A stretch of 64,000 bases of DNA, from assembly GCA_049306275.1 (NCBI GenBank), contig JBAQQB010000112.1, positions 1-64,000 on the forward strand. Direction: 5' to 3'. The notes beneath the pieces were generated by a model. That model was given only the letters and a program-made list of their open reading frames with translations, was not told the DNA's origin and made no database searches. This document shows positions 1-9,275 of this stretch, piece by piece. Each line of letters opens with the position of its first letter. Within the stretch, counting starts at the first letter, position 1. The translations under genes were made by a program, and so were the position numbers. This stretch comes from JADJTT01 sp049306275. Lineage in GTDB: Bacteria > Bacteroidota > Bacteroidia > Chitinophagales > Saprospiraceae.

Positions 1-69
1 ACCTTTGCCGAGCATTGATTGTAATGCTTCGCGATCTTGGTCCGTGAGCCGGACATGCTGTTTTTTCAT
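1..69 (-). CDS. IS630-like transposase, first 23 codons only (runs off the left edge)
   Basis: The minus strand opens with ATG at 69 and reads MKKQHVRLTDQDREALQSML followed by GKG before the window ends. This resembles the N-terminal helix-turn-helix opening of IS630-family transposases (a short basic start, then a V-x-L-T-x-x-D/E-R-x-x-L pattern). Only 23 residues are visible, so the catalytic DDE domain cannot be checked. The AT-rich 164 bp between this start and the next gene (70-233) would contain the element end, but I could not define a terminal inverted repeat or TA target duplication. It could also be another short HTH protein. Confidence 0.5.
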   Translation of the reverse strand, partial: MKKQHVRLTDQDREALQSMLGKG

Positions 70-233
70 TGTGAAGCTATTTTTTTAGCCCACAATATAC
101 GAAGTTATTTAAGTTACAATGTACTTAGTTGACTTCAGGAAACTGACTTTTTCTTTTTTTTGGGAGTGCATATCCCCAAAAAGAGGCCGATCGTTGCAGT
201 ATTCTTTAAGCTTGAAAACTAAAACGAACCGGT

Positions 234-2192
234 ATGTCAAAACACTACGCATTCTTGGCGGCAGCGCTGCTGCTCGCCGCCTGTACCGCTGCGCAAACCT
301 CCCTGCGCGGAAGGGTAACGGAACAGGAAACCGGCGAAGCCGTCATCGGCGCCACCGTACTCCTGAAAAAGGACGGGGTGGTGGTCACAGGCGCCAGTAC
401 AGATTTCGAAGGGAATTACCGGATGCACATCGATCCGGGCATGTACGACGCAGAAGCCTCCTACGTTGGACTGACGACCCGGCGAATCACCGGGGTGATC
501 GTGCAAGCGGGGAAAATAACCACCCTCGACATCCAGCTCCACAGCGAAGGGATCAGCCTGGAAACGATTGTTGTCACGGGCTATAAAGTCCCGTTGATTC
601 AACAGGATCACACCTCTTCAGGCGCCGTGATTACATCCGGTCAAATCCGGAAAATGCCCCGGAAAAATATGAACAGCATCCAGGCCAATGTGGCGGGGAG
701 TTCTTCGGCAGATGCAGGTGACGGCGTATCGATTAAGGGCTCAAGAGCTAATGCCACCACGTATTATATCGACGGAAAAAGGGTTTCCAACGGCAAACTG
801 CGCCGGGCCCTGAGGGAGGATGAGCGATCGGGGGGCAACGAATACGGGAAATTGGTGGAAAACGACTACACCTCTCCCGTCGACGCCGAATACTCCACCT
901 TCGGCATCGACGTCGACCGGGCATCCTACAGCCTGATGCGCTCCCACGTAAGCCGGGGAGTGCTTCCACCGGCCGACGCCGTGCGCACCGAAGAATGGGT
1001 CAATTATTTCACCTACGACTATGCTCAGCCCACAGGCGAGCACCCCTTCTCGGTGCATACCGAGCTGAGCGACTGCCCCTGGCAGGAAGGCCATTGGCTG
1101 CTGCGCATAGGCCTGCAGGGAGAAAGCAAATTCTTCGACAATATGCCGCCCAGCAGCCTGGTATTCCTGCTGGATGTAAGCGGATCGATGAACGCTCCCA
1201 ACAAACTGCCCCTGGTGCAACAATCGCTCGACCTGCTGATCAACCAGCTGCGGCCGCAAGACCAGGTCGCCATCGTAGTTTACGCCGGGGCAGCGGGATT
1301 GGTATTGCCTATGACCTCCGGCGTTTATAAAGACAGCATTCGCGCAGCGATCGGAAAATTGACCGCCGGAGGTTCGACGGCGGGTGGCGCAGGTATCGAG
1401 CTGGCCTATAGCATAGCTTCGGCCCATTTTATCCAGGAAGGCAACAACCGCCTTATCCTCGCCACCGACGGCGATTTCAACGTAGGCGTCAACCACCCCG
1501 ACTCCCTGGAAGCCCTGATCGCCAGGAAGCGGGAAACCGGCATTTTCCTCACCACCCTGGGCTATGGCATGGGCAATTACAAGGACGACCGCCTCGAACG
1601 CCTCGCCGACAAGGGCAACGGCCAATACGCCTATATCGACACGAAGGAGGAAGCCAGCAAAATTTTCACCAATGAACTGGCAGGAACCCTCTACACCATC
1701 GCCAAAGACGTCAAACTTCAACTGCGTTTCAACCCTAAAAACGTGGCTTCTTACCGCCTCATCGGCTACGAAAACCGCCTCCTGGCCAAAGAGGATTTCG
1801 ACGACGACACCAAAGACGCCGGTGAATTGGGCGCAGGGCACAGCGTCACCGCCCTCTACGAAATCATTCCCATCGGAGGGCTGGAAGCCCGGAAGGACTT
1901 GGCTACCCTCGAACTGCGCTATAAAATGCCGGACGAAGAGCAGAGCTACCTCATGCAGGAGCCCCTCACCCAGCAGTGGCGCCCCCTGGAAAACACCTCC
2001 GACGACTTCCGCTGGGCAGCGGCTGTAGCCGGCTGCAGCCTGCTGGTGAAAGATTCGCCCCACAAAGGAACCGCCTCTTTTGAAATGATCGAAACCCTGG
2101 CCACCGGTGCGATTGGCCGTGATATTTTAGGTTTTCGAAAAGAGTTCCTGGCGCTGTTGTTGAAAATGAAAAACATCCCTCAACCTCAATAA
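234..2192 (+). CDS. Secreted VWA protein with CarboxypepD_reg and TonB-plug-like N-terminal domains (YfbK type)
   Basis: 652 residues. A signal peptide (residues 1 to about 20) contains LLAAC, so it may be a lipoprotein cut before Cys17. A CarboxypepD_reg-like beta-sandwich follows (about 23-103, GRVTEQETGEAVIGATV), then a stretch resembling a TonB-receptor plug (about 120-185, including IKGSRANATTYYIDGKRV). Next come the N-terminal YfbK-type domain (about 205-305), a von Willebrand A domain with an intact MIDAS motif DVSGSMN near residue 312, and a C-terminal YfbK/DUF3520-like domain. In the family the VWA domain binds metal-dependent protein ligands; the ligand here is unknown. It lies 11 bp upstream of another VWA gene and is probably co-transcribed with it. 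No barrel follows the plug-like part, so it is not a transporter. Confidence 0.85.
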   Translation: MSKHYAFLAAALLLAACTAAQTSLRGRVTEQETGEAVIGATVLLKKDGVVVTGASTDFEGNYRMHIDPGMYDAEASYVGLTTRRITGVIVQAGKITTLDIQLHSEGISLETIVVTGYKVPLIQQDHTSSGAVITSGQIRKMPRKNMNSIQANVAGSSSADAGDGVSIKGSRANATTYYIDGKRVSNGKLRRALREDERSGGNEYGKLVENDYTSPVDAEYSTFGIDVDRASYSLMRSHVSRGVLPPADAVRTEEWVNYFTYDYAQPTGEHPFSVHTELSDCPWQEGHWLLRIGLQGESKFFDNMPPSSLVFLLDVSGSMNAPNKLPLVQQSLDLLINQLRPQDQVAIVVYAGAAGLVLPMTSGVYKDSIRAAIGKLTAGGSTAGGAGIELAYSIASAHFIQEGNNRLILATDGDFNVGVNHPDSLEALIARKRETGIFLTTLGYGMGNYKDDRLERLADKGNGQYAYIDTKEEASKIFTNELAGTLYTIAKDVKLQLRFNPKNVASYRLIGYENRLLAKEDFDDDTKDAGELGAGHSVTALYEIIPIGGLEARKDLATLELRYKMPDEEQSYLMQEPLTQQWRPLENTSDDFRWAAAVAGCSLLVKDSPHKGTASFEMIETLATGAIGRDILGFRKEFLALLLKMKNIPQPQ

Positions 2193-2203
2193 AGATCGTT
2201 GAC

Positions 2204-3073
2204 ATGAAAAGCAAAAATAGCTGGCCTATCTTGTTGGTTTTCTGCACGCTTCCTATACCTTCCCATGCCCAATCCCCCTGCGCAGCCCAGGCTATCGACA
2301 TCCTCTTCGTCGTCGACGCCACCAGCTCGATGCGGGAGGAACTGGCTGCACTGCCGCAAAACCTGCAGTATTTCAAAACCCTGTGGACCGGCGCCGACAT
2401 CCGCACCGGGGGACTGGCATTTCGCGACCGCATGGAACGGTTTCTCTACCATGATTTTCCCTTTAATCCGGTAGCCGACAGCACCTGGCAGTTTCTAAAT
2501 TCCATCCGGACTGTAGGCGGCGGCGACGAGGCCGAACCGCTTAACCCCATGCTGATCCATAGCGCTCAGTTCGAGTGGCGGGAGAATGCCCGAAAAATCG
2601 TCTTTTTCCTCTCCGACGCCCCGCCCCGGGACCCGGAGATGACGGAAGAGGCCATAAAAGCGGTGCAAAACCTCAACATCCGGGTTTTTACCCTGTCTCC
2701 GGCATCATCCGGGAAAGAGGCCCTGAACTGGCAGCAGGAAGTAGCGGAAGCTACCGGCGGCCTGCACCTGGCCTGGGAAGATCCCTACTGGCACGAAGCA
2801 GCCCTTGCGTTGATCTGCCCGCCCTCTCCGGAAAAAAACAGTGAAGAACTGCCTGCCGCTACCATGAAAATCTACCCCAATCCGGCACGGGAAACGACTA
2901 CGATCGAAGCATCAGGCGCCATCCGCATCTGGAACAACCTGGGCAGGCTGGTGTATGAAGGTGGTATCCGGGAAGAAGCAGGCTTGACCATAAACCTGGG
3001 CAACTGGGCGCCCGGTCTGTATTGGGTGCAGGGAGAAGAAACAGAAGTGGTGAAACTGGTGGTGGTGGAATGA
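2204..3073 (+). CDS. Secreted VWA-domain protein with T9SS type A sorting domain
   Basis: 289 residues. There is a signal peptide (1 to about 22, ending SHAQ), then a VWA-like domain (about 28-205) beginning DILFVVDATSSM, where D-x-T-x-S stands at the MIDAS position. A T9SS C-terminal sorting domain (about 220-289) carries the usual IYPNP motif, a central G-R-L-V-Y strand and the G-L-Y-W strand. The product should therefore cross the outer membrane through the type IX secretion system and be surface-anchored or released. The start lies 11 bp after the preceding VWA gene, so the two probably form an operon and may act together on the cell surface. Partner and ligand are unknown. Confidence 0.85.
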   Translation: MKSKNSWPILLVFCTLPIPSHAQSPCAAQAIDILFVVDATSSMREELAALPQNLQYFKTLWTGADIRTGGLAFRDRMERFLYHDFPFNPVADSTWQFLNSIRTVGGGDEAEPLNPMLIHSAQFEWRENARKIVFFLSDAPPRDPEMTEEAIKAVQNLNIRVFTLSPASSGKEALNWQQEVAEATGGLHLAWEDPYWHEAALALICPPSPEKNSEELPAATMKIYPNPARETTTIEASGAIRIWNNLGRLVYEGGIREEAGLTINLGNWAPGLYWVQGEETEVVKLVVVE

Positions 3074-3080
3074 GGTGGTT

Positions 3081-3267
3081 TTTAGTTTTCAGTTTTTAAT
3101 TTTCAATTTTCAGTTAGGTCAGCTCTCGCAGCGTCCTCTTCGAGAGCTACTCAAACCGAAGTTTCAACTGAACACTGAAAACTGAAAATTAAAAACTATT
3201 TCCTCCTCCCTCTGGCCTTAATAATCTCCCGCTTCTGAAACTTCTTCCGCTCGTCGATCAATTTGGG
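3081..3267. repeat. Direct repeat copy A (palindromic element plus 3' end of ygiQ)
   Basis: About 187 bp that recur near-identically at about 9279-9466 in the same orientation. It starts with an AT-rich arm built from TTTTCAGT/TTTTCAATT stutters and continues with a GC-richer loop containing gcgtcctcttcgagag. The complementary arm follows at about 3166-3197, and the copy ends with 72 bp matching the last 23 codons and stop of ygiQ. Compared with the other copy I see one substitution in those 72 bp and a 4-bp deletion (acgc) in the loop. It is the left border of a roughly 6-kb segment with two paralogous genes. Confidence 0.85.
3196..3267 (-). pseudogene. Orphan 3' fragment of ygiQ (23 codons and stop)
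   Basis: Read on the minus strand this encodes PKLIDERKKFQKREIIKARG then RRK and a TAG stop. That is identical in protein to the C-terminus of the radical SAM gene ygiQ at 9395-11278. The DNA differs at one synonymous position (GCC for GCG, Ala). Upstream of the Pro codon similarity stops abruptly, so the fragment has no start and cannot be functional. It marks a duplication boundary rather than a decayed gene. Confidence 0.85.
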
Positions 3268-3527
3268 GATGGAAATGCTTGCTTTTTTCGAAAATTCTGG
3301 TTAAATTAGGGGCTTTAAATACCCTACACATAAACCTAACCCTTACCCCCCTCCCCAAGTCATTTCCCCAGCCTTTCCTCTTCAAAACTACAGATGCCAC
3401 TTAACGTCGACTTACCCCCCTGTCTGCAGTGGGTGGTATTAACGTTTCCTGCCTGAAAAGCTCCTTCCTTTACATTGTCTCCAGAGAGATTTGTCACACA
3501 CCTTTTTGATTAAACCCCCTTTTTACC
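3268..3527. other. Non-coding gap before the secreted-protein gene; nothing recognised
   Basis: Together with the repeat at 3081-3267 this makes a 454-bp gene-free stretch. This part is C-rich with runs such as ttacccccct, holds no plausible protein, tRNA or clear hairpin, and presumably contains the promoter of the gene starting at 3528. I did not find a convincing TAnnTTTG element in it. Confidence 0.5.
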
Positions 3528-5831
3528 ATGAAGAAGTTTTTTATTGTTTTCACCTTCCTGATGGCGCTTTGCATATCCGCTTTGCAGGCCCAACCCTACT
3601 CTGTAACTGTTCAAGTCCTTTTTAGCGACGGATCGCCGGTTAGCGGTGTGACCATGAGCGCATGGAAACCCAACACCGGAGGCTATACCTTCCCTGGTAC
3701 GACCGATGCCAATGGGTTAATTGTCGGCAACCTGCCCTGGATGGGCAATGGCATTGGACTGACTGCACGTTACCAATACACTGCCGCGTCCACAACAGTG
3801 AATGTGGGGGCCAACAACCCCGTTCCCATCCACACCTTTTCAACCACCGTGGCGATGATCGAAGTGAAGGATTGCAACAACGCTGCCGTTCAGAATTGCT
3901 TAGTGACCTACTTCAACCCAAATAATGGCGGCGGAACCGTTGGCACAACCGGACCTACCGGCATCGTATCCACCGAGCTCTTCCCCGGAACTTATAACTT
4001 CAGGGCGAGAATCAACCACACCCAGGGAAATTATAACGTGGACATTACGAGCGGTTCACCGATCGACCACACCTTCGTGCCCACCATCGTACAATTCTAC
4101 AACCCGCTCGGCGCAGTGAAATGCTGGGTACCCAATTCGGGCGGCATCAACTTTACCGGCCCGACTTATATGTTCCCGGGCACCTATAACATCGACTTTT
4201 ACCAAGGCAATACAATTGTCTACACCGTTCCGATCACGCTCAACAGCGGCGATTGCCGGTTCAGCGGCGGCGCCATGCGCCTTGTCGACGAAACAGGCAA
4301 CCCGCTGGCCAACTACCCGGCAGACTATCCGGCTGAAAAGCGCAACCTGAAATGGAAGTACCGCTGCGGCGGCAGCTGGGGACCCGAAACCTCTTTCCAA
4401 ACCGACGCCAATGGCTATGCTTTCTACAATATCAGCTGCCCCAACAACAACTGGGACAACAAGATCACCATGACGCTCAACCAGACCTCTCTTGAGCAGA
4501 ATGTTGCCGTGAATTCGACCTTCCAGGCCGCTAAGGTGAATGTAAACCTCAACACCTGTGAACCGAAGCCTTTGACGGGCGGCGTGGTAGCACAAGGCGG
4601 CGGATTCTGGTACACACATGGGCAAACCGACGCCAATGGCACCAAATCGTTCTATGCCTTCCCGGGCAATAACGTGAAAGTTCGCATGAGCTATAACTAC
4701 TGCAACCAGACCATTAATTCCACAGCCGTTACTTCTCCTACCACTGAAATTGATTTTGTTACCACAACTGTCAACCTCGCACCAGGCCCGGTTAAGCTTG
4801 GCGTAAGTGGCTGGCCGACGATACCCATGCCGTATGAAATGCTGCCGGGAACCTATAATTTCAGGTTAAATGGCAACCAGATCAATGGCGTGGTAATCAG
4901 TGGTTGCTATTTTGGCAAGACCTTGCTGCGCGTTAAAAACGAGTTGGGCGGGCCGGTCGCAGGAGTCACATTTGTTCCCGCGTGCGGCGGTAGCTGGCAG
5001 CCTCAAGTCGCCAGTTCCACAGACGCCAACGGTTACTTGTTTGCAGATATACCTGAATGCATGACGAAAATAAAGGCAAATGTAAGCGGCAGTGGTCAAG
5101 AATTATCCAAAGCACAGTTAATTGCCTCCAATTACACCTGGACAACTGAAGTATTGCGCATGAATTTTAAAGACCATGCGGGTAATTTCATTACGGATGG
5201 TCTGGGCACTATTCAAAGCGGTGGCGGATGGCCGACCATTGGAAGCTTTAACGCATCCGGCTATTTTGAAGTTAACTCGTTCCCTGCAACTACAGGCTTC
5301 AGAGCAACCTATAACAATACTGCGGAGCAAAAGAATTTCATCATTGCTGCAGGCGCAGGCGTTCAGGAAGAGTTGTTCCAAACCGGACAAGTAATTGGCG
5401 CATGCATTACCCAATACGCTGCAAACGGCTGGTCGACGTTCACCAGCGGCATGGAATTGATGCCGGGAACCCGTACTTTCAGATATCCATCACAAAGTGG
5501 CACTGTTACCGCCGGCGCTATCACTTACCTCACCTGCCCCACCTCCGCAGGCTATGCCGGCAACCCGGACACCCCGGTCGCCGACTTCGTGGTGTTCCCC
5601 AACCCCTTCAGCAAGCAGACGACCATCCGGTACACGATGAAGACCGATGACGCAGTCACCGTCTCCATCTTCGACGCACGCGGCCTCGAAGTGACCAAAC
5701 TGTACCAGGGCTTCCGCACCGCCGGCGAATATGCCGAGGTGTGGGAAGGCGCCGCAGTACCTCCCGGCGTTTACTACCTGCGCATCCTTACCTCCGAGGG
5801 CGTAACGACCCACACGATCATCAAGGAATAA
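3528..5831 (+). CDS. Large secreted repetitive protein with T9SS type A sorting domain
   Basis: 767 residues. A signal peptide (1 to about 21, ending LQAQ) is followed by several degenerate beta-sandwich modules (CarboxypepD_reg or prealbumin-like) recognisable by DANG turns and (F/L)PGTYNFR or MPGTRTFRY strands. Residues from about 247 to 660 are clearly paralogous to the N-terminal half of the convergent gene at 5909-9145: both have GNPLANYPAD, YRCGGSW, NNWDNKI and QGGG(F/Y)WYTHGQTDA motifs. A T9SS type A sorting domain (about 683-767, FVVFPNPFSKQTTI then GVYYLRI) ends the protein. No catalytic motif is visible; a structural or adhesive surface role is inference. A strong hairpin follows the stop. 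Confidence 0.8.
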   Translation: MKKFFIVFTFLMALCISALQAQPYSVTVQVLFSDGSPVSGVTMSAWKPNTGGYTFPGTTDANGLIVGNLPWMGNGIGLTARYQYTAASTTVNVGANNPVPIHTFSTTVAMIEVKDCNNAAVQNCLVTYFNPNNGGGTVGTTGPTGIVSTELFPGTYNFRARINHTQGNYNVDITSGSPIDHTFVPTIVQFYNPLGAVKCWVPNSGGINFTGPTYMFPGTYNIDFYQGNTIVYTVPITLNSGDCRFSGGAMRLVDETGNPLANYPADYPAEKRNLKWKYRCGGSWGPETSFQTDANGYAFYNISCPNNNWDNKITMTLNQTSLEQNVAVNSTFQAAKVNVNLNTCEPKPLTGGVVAQGGGFWYTHGQTDANGTKSFYAFPGNNVKVRMSYNYCNQTINSTAVTSPTTEIDFVTTTVNLAPGPVKLGVSGWPTIPMPYEMLPGTYNFRLNGNQINGVVISGCYFGKTLLRVKNELGGPVAGVTFVPACGGSWQPQVASSTDANGYLFADIPECMTKIKANVSGSGQELSKAQLIASNYTWTTEVLRMNFKDHAGNFITDGLGTIQSGGGWPTIGSFNASGYFEVNSFPATTGFRATYNNTAEQKNFIIAAGAGVQEELFQTGQVIGACITQYAANGWSTFTSGMELMPGTRTFRYPSQSGTVTAGAITYLTCPTSAGYAGNPDTPVADFVVFPNPFSKQTTIRYTMKTDDAVTVSIFDARGLEVTKLYQGFRTAGEYAEVWEGAAVPPGVYYLRILTSEGVTTHTIIKE

Positions 5832-5845
5832 GGCACCTATTTTCT

Positions 5846-5899
5846 CACCAAAAATAAAAGCGGCGCGTGGCAAAACCACGCGCCGCTTTTATTTTGGTG
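5846..5899. terminator. Bidirectional hairpin terminator between convergent genes
   Basis: A 24-bp stem with one bulged A pairs 5846-5870 with 5876-5899 around the loop caaaa. Its core is gcggcgcgtgg/ccacgcgccgc, flanked by A-rich and T-rich arms. It sits between the stops of two convergent genes and should terminate both. Confidence 0.85.
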
Positions 5900-5908
5900 A
5901 CAGTCCAA

Positions 5909-8900
5909 TCAGTTTCCACCCCAGGGGAAGGCGCCGCAGCCTACCACACGCACTTCGAAGGATGCTTCGATAGCCTGCTCGCAACCGGGGTGACCGGCGC
6001 CGTCATCGCCGGCGTCGAAGGTAGCCCGGAGGGTGTAATTGCCCGAATCCAGCGAGCCGGGATCAAAGCTGAACGTGTTGCCCGCGCCTGTTTGCGAATC
6101 GACAACCGCGTTATCGCTCTGGCGGATCAACTCGAAGAACACGTTCTCGACCGTTGCCGCCCCGCTGTTGTCGCCCAACTGTGCGGTCACGGTAACCGTT
6201 TGCGGACCGTCCTGGCTGCAGTACAGTGCATCCAGGCCGCTGAGGCTGGGGTTCGGGTAATAGCAGGTATTGGAGATGCTCAGGGTCACCGAGCCGTTGG
6301 TCACAGAGATGGAATAGCCCAGGGCGTCTACGTGCACGCCGCTCAGGGTATACACGCCGGCCGGACTTTCCGTCAGGGCCGTGCCCACGGAGATGGGCAG
6401 CGGGGCAGCAGGCGGCGCCGGGCTACTGGTCTGGTACAAACCCGGAGCGACGACTACCGTCCAGGTATCGCCGGCAGGGCCGTTCACCTGGACCGTTTCA
6501 TCAAACTGGCCGTTGGCCAAAGTCGTGGCGTTGTCTTTGCAGGAGCAGGGATCGGAAATGGTGATGTTGCAGGGGAAGACGACAACGGTGATGGTGAAGG
6601 ATTGCCCTGCGCAACCGTTCGTTCCGGTGGGCGTGACGGTATAGACCACCGTCTGATTGCCGTTGGCCGGTATGGTCAGGTCCAGTTTATCGCCGATCAC
6701 GCTGCTATACTGAGTAGTGCTGTTTTCCCCGTTCACAGTCCCGGTGGCGGCAGCCGCCCATTCAAACGCACTCGCCACGGAGTTGGAGATCAGGTTTTGC
6801 AGGTCGATATTGAGGGTAGTACCGGAGCACACTTCGTAGGTCGTGTTGGCGCCAACCGGTTCCGGCTTCACGGTGAGGGTGACGGTTTGAGCGGGTCCGG
6901 TGCAGTCGTCGCCGCCGCCATCGTCGTTGAGACCGTTCTGTCCGTAATGGTAGGGGGTGATGGTGTATTCGATCATAGCGTCAACGCTGCCTGTATTGCT
7001 GATCGCCGCAGCGGGCTCCATGACTGAGCCATCGGCCTTGTTGGTTTGCGAAGCGGTGAAACCCGAAGCGGCCCCGGAGGTAACGCTTGCACTGACGAAA
7101 TAAGCGTCGGCATCGGCATTCAGGTCAACAGTGATAGCTGTTGTGCCCGGGCTGCAGAACATGTCGGCCCCGGCGCTGGGCGTAGCCTGCGGATCGACCA
7201 CCTGCACCGTGCGGGTTACCTGAAGCGCAGGGTTGGAAGCAGCGTCCGATACGTCGTAGGTAATGGTGTATGTGCCGGCCGTATTGACATCGACCGGGTT
7301 GCCGACCGAGATGATGCCCGTCAGGTCGCCGTCGCAATTGTCGGAAGCCGTGGCGCCGGCATCGGAATAGGCTGCGCCGATGCAATGGATGACGGGATTA
7401 TCGCCCAGGAGGCTGATCACAGGGGCCTCATTATCGGATACGGTTACCGTGAAGGAGCAAACGGCGTCGGGAGGACATGCGTTGGAGGCGGTGATGGTCA
7501 CGGTGGTCACGCCTTCATTGAATACGGAGCCCGTGCCCGTTCCGGTTCCGTTGCCCGGAGTAGCCCCCGCGAAGGTGTAGCTCAGGCTTGGCGCCGGGTT
7601 GCCGGTGGCTGTAGCGGTATACGTCACAGCTGCAGTGCAGACGCCCGGATCGGTATCGACGTTCATATTGGAAGGACAGGGGCTGAAGGCCGGCGGGGTG
7701 CAACAGGTCAGCGTCAGGATCTCTCCTGCAACCACAGTTGCTGTTTCCACGGGATACCGGAAGGTGCGCGTGCCAGGCATCTGCTCCATACCGCTGGTGA
7801 ATGCCGACCAGCCGCAGCCCTGGTACTGGGTATGCCCGCAATTGCTGACGACCTGGCCGGTCTGGAAGTCAAGTTCCTGGATACCGGGACCTCCCGGCAC
7901 TACAATACCGTCTTTGGTTTCCGAATTGCAATTATAGGTCGTGCGGTACCTGCCGGAGTTGGTCGGGAAGGTTTGCACATCAACAAAGCCCGAAGCGTTG
8001 AAGTTGCCCTGGCTGATCCAGGCGCCGCCGCCTTGTTCCAGCAAACCGGTCTGATCGGTGATGGGGTTGCCCGCATGGTTGATGAGGTTGACGCGCAGGA
8101 TTTCCGTAACCCAGGTATAATCGGAGGCCTCCAGTTGGGCTTTGGTCAGTTCCTGGGAGCTGTTGCCCACCTTGGCCTCCATCTTGGTCATGCAAGGAGG
8201 AATATCCGTAAACAGGAGTCCATTGGCATTCGTCGCGCCGGGCGGATCGGGCGACTGCCAGGCGCCGCCGCAGGCGGCCCGGAAGGTAGCCCCTTCCACC
8301 CCGTTGCCGTTTTCGTCGAGCACCGTCAGCCAGGCCTTTGTAACAGCGCAACCACTGATGACAATACCGTTGACCTGCGTGCCGTCAAACCTGAAGTTAT
8401 AGGTGCCTGGCAGAAGTTCGACCGGCGGGGTGATCGTCTGCCAGCCACCGGACGCGATCTGAATCGTGCCGTTGAAAAAGAAATCTACAGTGGTGGTGGT
8501 AAAGTCGACATCTGTGACAGGGGAGGTCACAGGCGTTATACTTTTGGTCTGGCTTGTAAAGTTGTAGGTCATGCGCACCGTGACGCTGCCGCCTGGAAAT
8601 GCATAAAAGGATTTCGTGCCGCTGGCATCCGTCTGTCCATGCGTGTACCAGTACCCGCCGCCTTGAGCCACCGTGCCGCCCTGCAATGGCGCGGCCGGGT
8701 CGCAGGTATTCAGGTTGACGTCCACTCTCGCAGCCTGGAAAACAGGGTTTACTATCACGTCCTGTTCCTTCGAAGTCTGGTTGAGTGAAAGCACGATCTT
8801 GTTATCCCAGTTGTTACCCGGGCAGTTGATGTCGATGGTGATCTGCCCGCTGGCATCAGTTTGAACAGAAGTCCAGGCCACCCAACTGCCGCCACAACGA

Positions 8901-9145
8901 TACCGGTATCGCAGGTTGTCGTTTGGACCATCAGCCGGGTAATTAGCCAAAGGATTGCCCAATTCGTCAACCAGGGTAATGACGATCACAGGAGGCGCCT
9001 CTTCGACGAAATCAATGGTAGTCTCTGAATCACTGGTAGAACCGGATCCGTAAACCGTTTTGCCGCCGGCGAGCAACTGGCTCAAGCCCAGGGTCAAAAA
9101 CAGGATCGGGGCGAGGAACGAGGAAAAAAGTACATTTTTTTTCAT
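5909..9145 (-). CDS. Large secreted protein with repeated beta-sandwich modules, HYR, DUF5011-like and PKD-like domains
   Basis: 1,078 residues from the chosen start (ATG at 9145, MKKNVLFSS..., giving a clean signal peptide). An in-frame ATG at 9163 would add six residues. About residues 60-490 match the convergent gene at 3528-5831. After that come an HYR-like domain, a DUF5011-like Ig domain (from about DNEAPVISLLGDNP, with the usual GTYTITYDVSD strand), and PKD-like modules. The protein ends at GCGAFPWGGN without a recognisable T9SS sorting domain, unlike its paralogue. It is probably an extracellular or surface structural protein. How it leaves the cell without a sorting domain is unclear; the C-terminal strand may be an unusual signal. 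Confidence 0.78.
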   Translation of the reverse strand: MKKNVLFSSFLAPILFLTLGLSQLLAGGKTVYGSGSTSDSETTIDFVEEAPPVIVITLVDELGNPLANYPADGPNDNLRYRYRCGGSWVAWTSVQTDASGQITIDINCPGNNWDNKIVLSLNQTSKEQDVIVNPVFQAARVDVNLNTCDPAAPLQGGTVAQGGGYWYTHGQTDASGTKSFYAFPGGSVTVRMTYNFTSQTKSITPVTSPVTDVDFTTTTVDFFFNGTIQIASGGWQTITPPVELLPGTYNFRFDGTQVNGIVISGCAVTKAWLTVLDENGNGVEGATFRAACGGAWQSPDPPGATNANGLLFTDIPPCMTKMEAKVGNSSQELTKAQLEASDYTWVTEILRVNLINHAGNPITDQTGLLEQGGGAWISQGNFNASGFVDVQTFPTNSGRYRTTYNCNSETKDGIVVPGGPGIQELDFQTGQVVSNCGHTQYQGCGWSAFTSGMEQMPGTRTFRYPVETATVVAGEILTLTCCTPPAFSPCPSNMNVDTDPGVCTAAVTYTATATGNPAPSLSYTFAGATPGNGTGTGTGSVFNEGVTTVTITASNACPPDAVCSFTVTVSDNEAPVISLLGDNPVIHCIGAAYSDAGATASDNCDGDLTGIISVGNPVDVNTAGTYTITYDVSDAASNPALQVTRTVQVVDPQATPSAGADMFCSPGTTAITVDLNADADAYFVSASVTSGAASGFTASQTNKADGSVMEPAAAISNTGSVDAMIEYTITPYHYGQNGLNDDGGGDDCTGPAQTVTLTVKPEPVGANTTYEVCSGTTLNIDLQNLISNSVASAFEWAAAATGTVNGENSTTQYSSVIGDKLDLTIPANGNQTVVYTVTPTGTNGCAGQSFTITVVVFPCNITISDPCSCKDNATTLANGQFDETVQVNGPAGDTWTVVVAPGLYQTSSPAPPAAPLPISVGTALTESPAGVYTLSGVHVDALGYSISVTNGSVTLSISNTCYYPNPSLSGLDALYCSQDGPQTVTVTAQLGDNSGAATVENVFFELIRQSDNAVVDSQTGAGNTFSFDPGSLDSGNYTLRATFDAGDDGAGHPGCEQAIEASFEVRVVGCGAFPWGGN

Positions 9146-9189
9146 GAGATTAATTTCCCTCAAATCAAGATTTCAGGAATAAATTACAG

Positions 9190-9197
9190 CAAAAGTA
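9190..9197 (-). promoter_or_regulatory. Candidate Bacteroidota -7 element (TACTTTTG)
   Basis: The minus strand reads TACTTTTG, matching TAnnTTTG, 45 bp upstream of the ATG at 9145. A good TTG at -33 was not found at the usual spacing, so this is a partial match only. Confidence 0.35.
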
Positions 9198-9275
9198 AGG
9201 AAATCCCTCCCAAATGAGAAGAAAATCCCCTTGAAGGTAAATACTCCCGGTGATTGCCCCAATGACCTTCGTTGA

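Noticed and set aside
5867..8788. Long plus-strand open frames of 386 and 580 codons
   Set aside because: They lie opposite the well-supported secreted-protein gene 5909-9145, lack any recognisable domain, and are rich in Arg/Gly/Val as expected of a shadow frame in GC-rich DNA.
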